Assembly: GCA_018417955.1 (NCBI GenBank)
Contig: JACTVC010000022.1
Location: forward strand, 496,001 to 560,000
Length of the DNA: 64,000 bases
From: Laccaria trichodermophora
Lineage: Eukaryota > Basidiomycota > Agaricomycetes > Agaricales > Hydnangiaceae
Direction of reading: 5' to 3'
Shown here: positions 35,831 through 45,873 of the stretch, piece by piece
How positions within the stretch are numbered: the stretch's first letter is position 1
Layout of the letters: each line of letters begins with the position of its first letter
The notes under the pieces: generated by a model
The model's database searches: none
What the model saw: only the letters and a program-made list of their open reading frames with translations
What the model was told of the DNA's origin: nothing
Position numbers and translations under genes: made by a program

Positions 35831-36980
35831 ATCCTTGCCTATATCTTATGAAAGATTCTAGTGATAAATTGAATGAAATAGATGGGCAATCCTAATGAGA
35901 TGCCTTTCATAAAACCTGTGGCAGTATACACATTGCCTCTTGGACAGTTGTCATAGATTAATCATAAAAGTGGTAGCCACCAGTCGCCACATGATGAACC
36001 TTCGCCGCTCTCAGAATCATCCTCACCACTCCCTATATCACCAGCTGCCTCTACCCCATCCATATTCTCTTCTTCAGCCCCTTCGTCCACTTGTTCTAAT
36101 TGCTCCTCAGTGTCGTCCTCCACAACAAGATCCTGTGGGGCAGCAGGAGGGGCAAAATCGTGGGTTGCTTTATGTCCTATACCCCCCGCCGAGATACCTC
36201 ATCATCATATCTCGGTCAGCAAACCTAAAGGAATTAAGCATAATGAAGTGAAAAAGGAGTTATAGAGAACTTACATGCCAACGTAATATCTTAGCCATCC
36301 TCCTCGTCTTTTTTGGTTGTGAGCAATGGAACGGCCCAGGGGTTCTCGGGAACACCCTTGTGAGAAAGCAGGCATGAGATGTGCGGCTCGAATGATATCA
36401 TTGGGGTCCAAGAATCCAAATGCGCGGTCCTCATTTCCGTCGAAAAATCCGATGCGGGGCAAACGACGGGCTTTGAATCCGCTGTGATACTCTGCATCGT
36501 GACCAAACCAATGAACCCACAGGAAGTCCATCGTGTGAGTGTCGCCTGGTGATGTTGACTTGGGGTCAACGTGAAAGATGTTGACGTGGAAGATACCGAT
36601 GCGTAAGGTCCTGTGTTTGTAGCGTCTGTCGTGTTCGAATCGGATGGTTGATAGATCTTGATCCGTGAAGTTGTGGTCATTGTTCTTGGTACCCAGTATT
36701 CGTGCCAGAAGATGGTCTTTGAGCAAAGGGACAACATTCTATCATGACTTCAGCATATGAAAGCGAGATACAAACCAGAAATAAGGAACTCACACGAAGC
36801 TTATCCGATTTCCACTTTGAAAGTTTTCAATAGGACCCCAAACGTTCGAATCCCACTTGCGCCTTGGATATGACGTCGAGAACCACCCTGCAGATATAGC
36901 TCTGTTGCCCATTACTCCAAGGCGAACAGATGTTCATCATAAATACCAAAAAGACGACGGTCAGATCAGGGCCACAACAC

Positions 36981-38336
36981 TCATACGTCCCCCAATTCCG
37001 AATTCTGCAGCCTCATCTCCATAGGCGAATATCCTGGCGGACAATCATCTGATATTCCTTGGGCCAATGCCAATAGCTGTTGCCGCCTCAAAACGCGGAT
37101 TTGTTCTGTCAATGACCGTATAGCCTCTTTCATCACAGGCATCAACATATCTGCTTCCCCAACATCCCCTAACAACGTAGAACCTGCGCTCAACGCCTGA
37201 AGCTCTAGCTCTCCCGCTGTACTGTCCTAAACGATTGTCGAGCTCCTCTTGTCATGTGCAGAAGGATTCCTCCAGTCCATGTGTTCCAATATTTGGTCTA
37301 GTGTTTAACGTTAAAACCTTTGTAACTGGCGCCAATCTTGGTCGTGGATACCGCTTGGGTAGCACTCCACCTCCATTAGCCGGAAAACCAGAGTTGCAAT
37401 TGCGGACTTCATTTGGTAACTGTGGTATGACTGCCTGGGAGGCTGTTGAATGGTTTGGGAATTGGGTAGATGATAGCGTTCCAGGGGATAATACCGACGA
37501 AACGCTTTCGGCGGCATTGAATTTTGTCATCAGAGGCACCTGTCCACTGCCGCGACAACGCCAACAGACCAAAGGGAAGATGACAAGGATCAACGCCACT
37601 ATGCCACCTGCTGTAGCCCCAATAATGGCCCCTACTGGAGTCCTCGCAGTAGCTGGTACTGTACTCGCTGCATGGCTAACTGATGATTCTTGAGACGTAG
37701 GCCTCACGGATGGCGACAACGTCGCCACGGAGGGGGACGATGTTGTCACAGATGGCGACAAAGAAACATCATCCTCATAGCTGGGCGAAAGGTAGTGATA
37801 GTAAAACCAGAAACCAGAATTCAGTGATTGGGCTTACGTGTAGATTGCGTAGTCGAAGTTGACGTATACAGCTGATAGATCAGGTGTACTTGTGAAGAAT
37901 ACTGGAGCCTCGCCATCAACAGTGAAGTTCGCGCTGGTGAGAGTTACGGTGCCATCTGACAGGTGGGAATTTGCAAGAATGAAAAACACATAAATTGCAG
38001 TTCCTAATAAACGTCGGTCAGGATGTCGAGACAAATGAATATTCCAAGCACACCAGTAAACTACATACTGATTCCCATCAACCCCATCGTGGGGCGGTGT
38101 GTCCCCGCAGTATATGTCCCATTGAACGCCTGGGCTACGGAGGGAACAAGAGTGCACTTGCTACTGCCACACGTTTGGTCGTCCCATACGTTCTCCGTCA
38201 GGAAGTAGACCGGTCGAAGGCTGGTCACAGAGTCACCAAGCTCATCGTCGATTGTCCGATTCACGATGATAGTGGCAACACCTGGCTGCCATAAGTAGAG
38301 AGACGTCAGAGCGTAGCCTATCACACTCAATTTCAT
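36981..38336 (-). CDS. Single-pass membrane protein of an Agaricomycete-expanded family, 380 aa
   Basis: Four exons in phase: 38069-38336, 37838-38003, 37318-37780 and 36981-37226. The last intron uses a weak GTTTTA donor. An ATG 12 bp further upstream (38348) is possible. The N-terminus (MKLSVIGYALTSLYLWQPGVA) looks like a signal peptide. The extracellular part has the usual pattern IDDELGDSVTSLRPVYF, CGSSKC, AFNGTYTAGTH, TAIYVFFILAN and FTVDGE. A Ser/Thr-rich stalk precedes a transmembrane helix at residues ~194-217 (GAIIGATAGGIVALILVIFP). The cytoplasmic tail ends with a short coiled coil (MKEAIRSLTEQIRVLRRQQ) and a PPGYSP motif. This domain order is very common in mushrooms; the function is unknown. 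It seems intact. Confidence 0.82.
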
Positions 38337-38348
38337 GGTCACCAGCAT

Positions 38349-38999
38349 TTTCTGACAAAAACTTCGGAATGCGCTCAAATATTCTTGAAGAGTCGGGAAT
38401 TTGATGGTGATCCTTTGGTGTGATATTTGGAAGTGGGTCGTCATCGACCATCGTAACCAAGTGGGCGTCATTTCGGCAATGACGCTTGGATCTGGTGCGC
38501 TGTCTGCGTGCATGTGCTGAGGATTCATTGCGCAGGAATCGGTAAGTTGCCTCTTGAACGGAATGTTTTGTTGGTGCGTGCGTAGAAGCGCTTGACTCGT
38601 CGATGCCCTAGTAATCAAAGTAAAAGTCAGTTTGACAACTCAATTAAAGTTGTCGACGTACCACTTGTGTTGAAAAATTATCTGTTGTACGGTAGTAACG
38701 AAAAACAGATGAGACGACACTCCGCTAGCTGCATAGACAATTCTACCACTAAGAGTTGGCCAGATGACTTCAGAGTGCCTGGTTGGCGTGAATTGTCGCC
38801 CTTTTTCTTCTCCAGCTTCCCCACCTGCGAAAGACATCAGGCAACGAAACAATGCAGCAAGACCCACATTCTCGGGGATGCATGCATATCCCACAAGAGA
38901 TGCAACAAGTGCCTCCACAGGTCTAGGGAAGCAGTGTGCAAAGAGATACCCTTTGCGAGTGCAGGTAAAATTAGGCAGAGTATGCTTTCGGCTCAACTG
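38349..38999. other. Upstream region of the membrane-protein gene; no gene seen
   Basis: Only short overlapping open frames occur, with no family resemblance. It holds the presumed promoter of the gene starting at 38336. Confidence 0.35.
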
Positions 39000-39297
39000 A
39001 AAAAACCCGTGTCGAAACTGAAAGCCTCAAGTTGAAATCTTGAAGTTGAGATGAAGGGCCGAAACCTTGAAAGTGAAATTCAGATTTGGAAAAGAGAGCT
39101 GAGATCTCCAAAGCGAAGTTCAAATAGCGAAGGTGATGTTGAAATCCTGAAGTGGGATATGATCTTAATTTGAGATTTTGAATACACAAGCGAACACGCA
39201 TGGAAGAGCCGGAAATTCCGAAATATTTGGTGAATTGAAGCTGAAATCTTGAAACTCAGATGGAAACAGCTTTGCGAAACTTTTTGTCCGCTGGGGC
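39000..39297 (-). repeat. Right transposon-like end: GTCCGCTGG terminus with GAA-rich subterminal zone
   Basis: The sequence ends GCGAAACTTTTTGTCCGCTGG. Reverse complemented it begins CCAGCGGACAAAAAGTTTCG, matching the left end at 2502 over CCAGCGGAC and again at TTTCGCAA. The inner ~280 bp is full of CTTGAAGTTGA, GTTGAAATC and TTGAAAGTGAAA motifs, mirror images of those at 2520-2740. Confidence 0.55.
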
Positions 39298-39729
39298 CCT
39301 TCATATGAACATGACAGTCACAACTTTTGCCTTTCATCCATCACGACCGCCATTTTGCAGTTTCGACGGTTTGTCAGTTTTTGCCCTCTTTTCACTCGTC
39401 AAACGGGACAGCTTCAAGTTTGGCAGATCTAAGACGACCAAGTTCCTGGCTCCGATGGCCAACCTCTCAACTTGAAAATCGCTTATTCAACGCGTTCGAT
39501 TCCGACTTCAAATGTCAAAAATTGGCAGAGGAAACATCACCGTGCCATACTTTAAATTTCACCCTTACCCCGACGAGCTTAGGCTCAACCTTACACTTGT
39601 TGTCCTAGTGAACAGGTCTTTTTTACAGGTATCTGCTCGTCGACAATTCTGCACGCCGCTGAAGTTGCAGAGGCTCGCAGTAATCGTCTAGCATGAGAGT
39701 ACGGTATGATAACTCTATATTCCCTGCTT

Positions 39730-40440
39730 TAACTTTGCCATTTTTGAACACCCCCTGCAGCACTCCTTGTGGACTCACCGTTCATTGAGGATTTGGACCA
39801 TATGATTCGATGCCTTGAGAAAACCACCAAGCTCTGCTTTCAGAAAACCAATGAACCACAATAGTACATTGAGCTTGGATCTCTCAGGAGAACGACAAGG
39901 CTTACAGAATCCAGTTCGGCCAGCTGAAGTTGCAAGGGTTTGTCCTCGTCATGCCTTGTCTCTACTATTCATGTTGACACTCCGATGTTTCGAACTTCTT
40001 CAAGCCGTCGGTTAAGGGTATCGTTAAGGCTGTCGCAGAACGGCGCATCTTGGCACACAAGGGTATCTGTGAGCTTTACACCGTGACCACTGCTCCTTTA
40101 AATATATCACTCACCTAAGTATATGTTATAGCATGACATCCTTGTCGCTCGTTTCGCAACTAATGACTGCCTATACAACAAAGTCCTCGAATCACTCAGC
40201 CCTTTCGGATCCAACCCGAAAATCATGTGTACATCCTCTTTCTCTTCCCCTTTCTCACACAGGCTCATCATTCCTTTCTCTCTCTTTGGGAATAAGCAGC
40301 GTCAGACGGTGCCATCTCCTTCTATCTAAACCACTTGGTCCGTACCTGCCTCTAGTGAATGGTATGCACCAACTTCTGCTACATCCCATTCAATGCTTCC
40401 GATCCAGGACATACGAGGCACCACGGTAACACGTCACGAG
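39730..40440 (+). pseudogene. Hsp70-like (HSPA12-type) ATPase, decayed 3' fragment
   Basis: Successive plus-strand pieces resemble the C-terminal half of the Hsp70-like proteins expanded in mushrooms: LEKTTKLCFQKTNEPQ followed by a stop, YRIQFGQLKLQG, then after an intron-like gap SDVSNFFKPSVKGIVKAVAE, ILAHKGI, ATNDCLYNKVLESLSPFG and, after another gap, SDGAISFYLNHLVRT ending at TAG. The catalytic N-terminal half is missing, and stops and frame changes break the rest. It lies between the CCAGCGGAC end and the F-box fragment at 40480. Confidence 0.65.
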
Positions 40441-40479
40441 TATGCTGTTTCTATCACCGCTCACCACAGATGTTGTGCA

Positions 40480-40746
40480 GTGCATGGCTTTGTCGAGGGA
40501 GCGGATGAGTTGGGGGGTGTTTAAGTCCGTTAGGCGTTGGAAGCCTTTGAGGCGAAGGGCGCGGCATCGACGGAGGAGGCTGTTGGCGAGGTTGCGGTAC
40601 ATATGGAGCGCAACGTCATGGCAAGTGACTGCTAAAGCAATCAGAGTTGAGCTGGAAACGCGACTAGGGTCATCCCGAACAGCTTCAGATATGAGAATTA
40701 TGCTCTCAAACAGCCTGAGGATGTTTGTGTGGTTATAGTTCTTCAA
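40480..40746 (-). pseudogene. F-box family protein, 5' half fragment (probable continuation of copy L)
   Basis: The minus strand encodes AVRDDPSRVSSSTLIALAVTC, then HMYRNLANSLLRRCRALRLK, GFQRLTDLNTPQLIRSLDKA. The second part matches residues after 'RPMYRNL' of the F-box gene at 42555-45448, and the first part matches the F-box module of the F-box/LRR gene at 51326. Similarity stops near 40480 in mid-gene. It sits 53 bp from the ankyrin stop at 40799, as expected of a unit upstream in a tandem array. It carries only the 5' half; the 3' half of this copy is probably 677-1440. Confidence 0.8.
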
Positions 40747-40798
40747 TAGATGGCGTAACTAGAAGTAACAAGCAATCACGGATATCTACATTTTCTCA

Positions 40799-42252
40799 CT
40801 ATTCTGATATCTCTCTGGTACACATTGCTTCATGTTCCGTGAGGAAAGCTAACACTTCACCTTGTGCCAGCATGAGTGGTGTATTTCCATTAGAATCCTT
40901 CACGTCCAGCTTGGCACCATGTTGTAAAAGGACTCGTGCACAAGCAAGGTTGTTTTGTGCAGCAGCAGCCAAGTGCAGAGGTGTTTGTCCAGCGTCATTT
41001 TTAGCATTGACATCGGCACCATGCAAGATCAATATCTCAACACACTCAGAACGCACCACAGAGTTGGCACGAGGATTCCCAGTTCTTGCATCAATGGCAA
41101 CATGCAAAGGGGTGTCGCCTTTCTTCGGCCCATATGGGACATTCTGGTGATGGATATTAACATCTGCTCCACCTTTGCAGAGTGCTTCAACCACAGTCGG
41201 CACAGTGTCCCAGGTGCGATATCGTTTTGTACTGTAGCCAGATTCCGTCAACGCAAAGGACAGGACGCTGTGGTTGTCACGATTCAGCTGTGCTGTGTTT
41301 GCACCAGCATTGCAGAGCACTTTCACCGTTTGAGCAGTGGTAGGTGCATAAACGTAGTGATCCTTGATAGGGCGGATTGCTGCAAACAGGATACCCTCTC
41401 CTGCACCAACCGCGTTCAAACTGGCACCTGCATCAAGTAGTGCTTGGACTACTTTGGGATCTTTCTGTGATGCAGCATACACGAGCGGGGTCATGCCATC
41501 CCATAGTTCTTCAATGTCTGCACCAGCATCAAGTAGCACTTTGATAAGCTTGGGGTTTGATCTGCCCCAAGCGTTTGCCACAGCGTGCAAGGAACGATCC
41601 AGTGGGGCTCCATGTTTTACCAGTAGTTTGATTGCTGCGACACATGCATTGTAGCGGTGTGGCTTGGTCCAGTCGTGCTGGACGAGTTTGTAGATGATAT
41701 GGGCACGCTTTTCATCCTCATGCACAAAATTAATGTCTGCGCCTTCTTTGAAGAGGGCTTGGAGCACAAGAAGATCCTGGTGCACTCTCGTGTCGTCATA
41801 GCCCATTTCTTCTGCAATTGCACGCACTGCAGTCTCTCCGGTGGTCTCAACAGTATTGATGTCATAGCCAAGACGGACGAGGCGTCGTATCAGCGGAATA
41901 TTACCTGCCCGCGCTGCGACGTGAAAGGGACTCCACCCGTCGTACAATTCGTGGGTAGAGAAGAAGCCAACACGATTTCCTTGAATCGGTGGGTTTGGGA
42001 TGTGCATGCCAATGTCAAGCTGAACAGACATGAGATTCTAAATCTGTCACTGAATTAATCACTCACAAGCGCCGCCAACCAAAAATGTGCACCAGACATT
42101 CCGTAGTTGCAGACACACTTCGCCATTTCGTCGTAGTCATTTGTGCCAAATTCGTCCTGCATTTGCAGGAGGAAGGCGAAGGTCATAATTTTCCATCGCA
42201 GCTCCAGAGGTAACTTTGCGAAAAAGGCGAGGGTAGCTCTTGCGGAATCCAT
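40799..42252 (-). CDS. Ankyrin-repeat protein with N-terminal 2EXR/F-box-like motif, copy M, 468 aa
   Basis: Two exons: 42067-42252 (ATG at 42252) and 40799-42019, with a 47 bp intron (GTGAGT...TTCAG). An upstream in-frame ATG at 42417 exists, but the start at 42252 is the one conserved in all four copies. Residues ~10-30 hold FFAKLPLELRWKIMTFAF. About nine ankyrin repeats follow from residue ~85, with clear units SPFHVAARAGNIPLI, GMTPLVYAASQKDPKVVQALL, KGDTPLHVAIDARTG and AGQTPLHLAAAAQNN. Spacing is irregular, with long inserts between some repeats. Intact. Probably a protein-binding adaptor; the target is unknown. Confidence 0.9.
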
Positions 42253-42554
42253 AGTGATACAGAATCTTGGGGTCTTCGTCTGGACAAAAGAAAAGGGGTT
42301 TGTGGAGACGTAAGTATTGCGTAAGTAAGTCGGTTGGCGGAGCAAATCAATTATAATAGGGGCTAGCGTCATTTTCCCACGTTTATGAACAAGGGCGTGC
42401 GCTTGACCAGGTTTCACAGAAAACTGTCTATATTACCTTGAACGAACCTATAGTAGCGAGGGGGTACATAGGAAAGCAATTGAAAAAAACAACTAGAAAT
42501 CTAAAACTAAGCCAGCAAAAGATATTAATGAACAAAATAACTGAAAAAGCACAC

Positions 42555-45448
42555 CTACTCATAACACAAAATAAAAATCCTCCCATCCTTATCCGAAAGA
42601 ATAACCGCTCCCTGACTCTGATCAATATTAATCGTCTCAACCGCACTCAAATCCAACTCATCAGGAACCTCCAGCGTCCTCACTTCACCTCTCCCTCCTC
42701 CTCCTCCTCCTTGCCCACTCGCCAAATCCCTCTCACACTCCCACTCATCCCTAAACGCAGGAAACGTCACAAACCTCAACCACTTCAAATCCCCTTCACC
42801 CTCCCCCTCCCCATCCCCCTCCCCACCCTCACCATACTCAATCCAAACCGCATGTCCAAAATCAACAGCCACCAACGGTCTAGGCCGATCAGGCGTCCCT
42901 CCATCCTCGTCGTCGTCTTCAGAGATCGCGTCGAACACGCGGACAACTTCGAATGGCGTGCTGACGTACCACAGGTGCATCAGTCCGTTGTCTTGCGCTA
43001 TTTGCGCGGGGGTGCTTAACGTCGTGGTGGTTGGGGGCTCGGAAGAGGAGGAAGAGGAAGAGGAAGGGCGAGAAGGAGGAGTAGGAGGATGGGTCACGCC
43101 ATTGACGGCCTCCCCAAGCCCAGAAGCAGTCCCGTACAAATTATAGTTATCCCACTCGACATGATTGACCGGCACCCGGAAATAATGTTGCGCGAGCACG
43201 AACCGCGTACGATGGCTCACTTGGTCGTGTTCCGCTAGTAAGACGACTGTGCAGCTTACGCGTGGGATGTTGGGTAGGCTGGGCCACCATTGTCGGACAA
43301 AGTGCGCGCTTTCGGGGTACCAGGGTGGGAAGGGGAATGGGTTGGGGTTTGGGGTGGGCAGTGTTGTTGTTGTTGCGGTGGTGGTGAGTTGGTGTTGGTT
43401 GTGGTTATTAGGTGGGTTATTAGTATCGGGTGGTAAGTCGTCATTGCCATGTATGGCAGGGAAAATGAATTTCTTCGTTAGTGTTCGTGAAGGTGGCACT
43501 TCATGCGCAATGATCGGTATCGAGTCTTTCTTCGCTAGCTTTGTCGCGTACGTCCGTAAAAGCGAAAGTGGGTAGAAATGTTGGTAAGCCGCGCCGCTCT
43601 CTTCGCAGTGTATGACGATGTTCTCGTCATATAGGATACAACTCCAATTCGATGATGCCACCTAGAAAAAAAAACATCAGTTCAAAGTCAAGATAGAAAC
43701 CAAGACACGCACACACTCAATCCCCGTATCAACAAACACATACTCCGCAACCTCCCAATCCAACAACACGTAAAGCCCGATCGTATTCGACCTCGACACC
43801 CACACGAAAGCCGAAAGCAACCTCACCCCAGGATCAAGCAGAAAAACATTCATCACAACACCCCTCGTCCAAAACTCAGCCACATGCCCAAAGACCGGCT
43901 TCTCCCTTCCCTCCTCTTCTACCCCCTCCCAACTCATCCCCTCCTCCCCCTCAAAAAACGTCAACCGCATCAACACAAACTTCATAACACGATCATCATC
44001 CGGCGCAGGCGTCAACACCTTCGCCATCGTAAAAAACACGGTCCTCTCCTCAAACTCCACGCGGCACTTCCACAGCTCCCACCTAGATCCCGGGTTCCAT
44101 TGCGCCAAGCACGTGTCGGACCCAATGTCCCAACAGACGACTTTCCCGCTCTTCGTGGCGCAGAGGGTGTAGCTTGACGTTATAGGTGAGAGCCAGTCGA
44201 CCTCTTCGCCTGGAGGGGCGCTGACGATTTTGTACCACTTCTCGTCGTTGATCTTGGCGGGGAGCGTGTCCATGTAATTCGAGTGTGCGTTTATCCCGGT
44301 AGGGCTGTATGAGCCACCTTTGATAGGTCTCGGTGCGCGTGTGCGCCATGCGGATTCGTAGCGCGTGGCTTTGTTGACGGAACGGATGAGTTGGGGGGTG
44401 GTCAGGTCCGTTAGGCGTTGGAAGCCTTTGAGGGGGAGGGCACGGCATCGACGGAGGAGGTCGTTGGCGAGGTTGCGGTACATGGGTCGGGTTACGGAAA
44501 AGTCTTGTAGAGATTTACATGTCTGAAGGGCAAAAAGTTAGTTGAGATCGAGTTTCTGTTGCTCGTCTGGACATGAGAAAGAAAACCAAGCATCAATAGC
44601 TGGATGATTGCGGGACGTCAGCTAACGGCAACGTTCACAACGCTTCCACAAAAGAGAAAGAGGTGGTCCCACCCACTCGTCTGATCACCCACCCAGCGGC
44701 ACGGCTTCGAGCATCCATCTCCTCCTTCATGCCCCCAGGCCTGAACGCTAAATGCCAGATTGGCATTTTCCAGACACCGCCCCCTCGTCCGATTACTTCT
44801 CGAAAGCATCTCGGGACGTCACCAGATGGTAACATTCACAACGCTTCCACGTTATTCAATCTCGAGCGAAAGAGAATGAGGTGGCCCCACCCAATCGTCC
44901 GATCACCCGCCCACTGTTTGGAGTATCAATCTCCTTTATGGCATCCCCCGTCCAAAAAGACACCCGAGCAAAAGAAAGAAAAGAAAAACAAAGGAGAATA
45001 GCAGAGAATCGTATGTGCGAATTTCAAAACCAAGCGTGGATGCCAAACTGGCATTTCCTGAACACCACCCCCTCGTCCGATTACTCCCCGAAAGCCTCGC
45101 GGGACGTCGCCCAATAGTAACGTTCACGATTATTCGCTCTCCAGCGAAAGGGAAAGAGGTGGCCCCACCCACTCGTCTGATTATCCACCCAGTGGCACGG
45201 CTTTGAGCATCCATCTCCTCCTTCATGCCCCCCCTCCAAACCAAAAAGCCACCCGAGCAAAAGAGAGACAAGAAAAGGCAAGAAATAGAAAAGCGAGGGA
45301 ATGAGAAACTCACCAGGTGAAGAGCATGTATATCGCGCAACTCGAGGTAACTCGCTATGTTTAGCAAGAGATCATAAGGAAGTGTACTGAGGCCCATCTG
45401 TTCGTCTTCGTTTTTGTGGGATGTTGTACTAGGAGTCGAGTGTGACAT
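42555..45448 (-). CDS. F-box protein, 683 aa (intact copy M)
   Basis: Three exons join in phase 0: 45314-45448 (ATG at 45448), 43713-44522 and 42555-43661. Intron 1 is 791 bp, long for this genome; intron 2 is 51 bp. Exons 1 and 2 together make a canonical F-box: LSTLPYDLLLNIASYLELRD followed by IHALHLTCKSLQDFS. F-boxes bind Skp1 in SCF ubiquitin ligases, so a substrate-adaptor role follows from family knowledge. The rest (residues ~60-683) is not a recognised repeat domain. It has a Pro/Thr/Asn-rich stretch and an acidic EDDDEDGG run, and ends SQGAVILSDKDGRIFILCYE. The gene is divergent from the ankyrin copy at 45874. Confidence 0.87.
44600..45270 (-). repeat. Tandem repeat inside intron 1 of the F-box gene
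   Basis: Three diverged units share AACGTTCACAACGCTTCCAC-like text, 'GAAAGAGGTGG.CCCACCCACTCGTC', 'CACCCAGCGGCACGGCTT' and 'CATCTCCTCCTTCATGCC'. They start near 44620, 44820 and 45115. They explain why this intron is far longer than the usual ~50 bp. Confidence 0.75.
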
Positions 45449-45873
45449 CAAGAGGTGTTAGTGGACCCAAACGATGGTGATTTGAAAGATGATGATGATG
45501 TGATCGGAAGTGGGGTGGCTAAGTCGTTGCGTAGTCCAGGCTTCTGAATCCGATATAGGATAAGTATAACAACGGTCTAACAAAGAGAGCTGGTCCAGTA
45601 AGAAGAAGAATAGACGACGTTGTGCTTTGCTACCTCGGAATCGCACGATCAGTCAAGCTTTGTCAGCTGATTAGATTATTCAAGTTGGATCATCCCCCTA
45701 ACATCTGTTCCACACCAACTGAGCATCTACGCCACAAGCACCGCGCTTGGAGACCATCTACCCTTTGGAAGGTAGGCGTCGTATAGGCTAGCGCAAAATC
45801 TGGAGCTGAAACATTTTCAGCAGCTCGAGAAACCGCCGCTGTGATGTGATTCACCCTAGACTTGTTGAAGACG
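45449..45873. promoter_or_regulatory. Head-to-head intergenic region between F-box gene M and ankyrin copy C
   Basis: This 425 bp region separates two divergent start codons, so it probably carries both promoters. No repeat or RNA gene is seen. Confidence 0.45.

Larger units (their letters stand above)
30805..35984. mobile_element. Foldback (giant palindromic) element 2, 5180 bp, non-coding
   Basis: The ends are inverted: left ACTAGTGGCTACCACTATTT, right (reverse complement) ACTGGTGGCTACCACTTTTA, the same terminus as element 1. Flanks are CGCCACATC (30796-30804) and CGCCACATG (35985-35993), identical at 8 of 9 positions. The left arm runs to about 33565, the right arm from about 33955, with a ~390 bp spacer. 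The arms differ in length (about 2.76 and 2.03 kb) because the ~56 bp tandem array is longer on the left. A conserved core (about 32660-32990 and mirror 34530-34860) is clearly related to that of element 1, including GTTTTTTGCATTTTTCT and the flanking GACTACA minisatellite. Removing the element plus one flank copy restores the open reading frame of the Plavaka acidic tail. No protein is encoded. Confidence 0.9.
30671..36740 (-). pseudogene. C-terminal fragment of a Plavaka-type transposase, interrupted by a foldback element
   Basis: The minus strand from 36740 encodes LLKDHLLARILG, HRTLRIGIFHVN, MDFLWVHWFG, GFKARRLPRIGFF and AFGFLDPNDIIRAAHLMPAF, then, after a ~51 bp intron (GTAAGT donor, 36272 down to about 36222), FADRDMMMRYLGGG. 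These are characteristic of the end of Plavaka/CACTA-like transposases of mushrooms. A run of six G at about 36184-36190 gives one base too many, shifting out of the frame that continues as GIGHKATHDFAPP and an acidic tail. Compared with typical members about 40 residues seem missing between HRTLRI and GIFHVN. The tail is cut at 35993 by the foldback element and resumes at 30795, ending at TAA 30671-30673. The transposase core is absent, as another gene starts at 36981. Confidence 0.82.

Noticed and set aside
36741..36980. N-terminal continuation of the Plavaka fragment
   Set aside because: The minus-strand text there (AISAGWFSTSYPRRKWDSN) does not correspond to the transposase region expected before LLKDHLLARILG.
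38640..38996. Minus-strand frame upstream of the membrane-protein gene
   Set aside because: No family resemblance, overlapped by other frames on both strands; it cannot be distinguished from chance.
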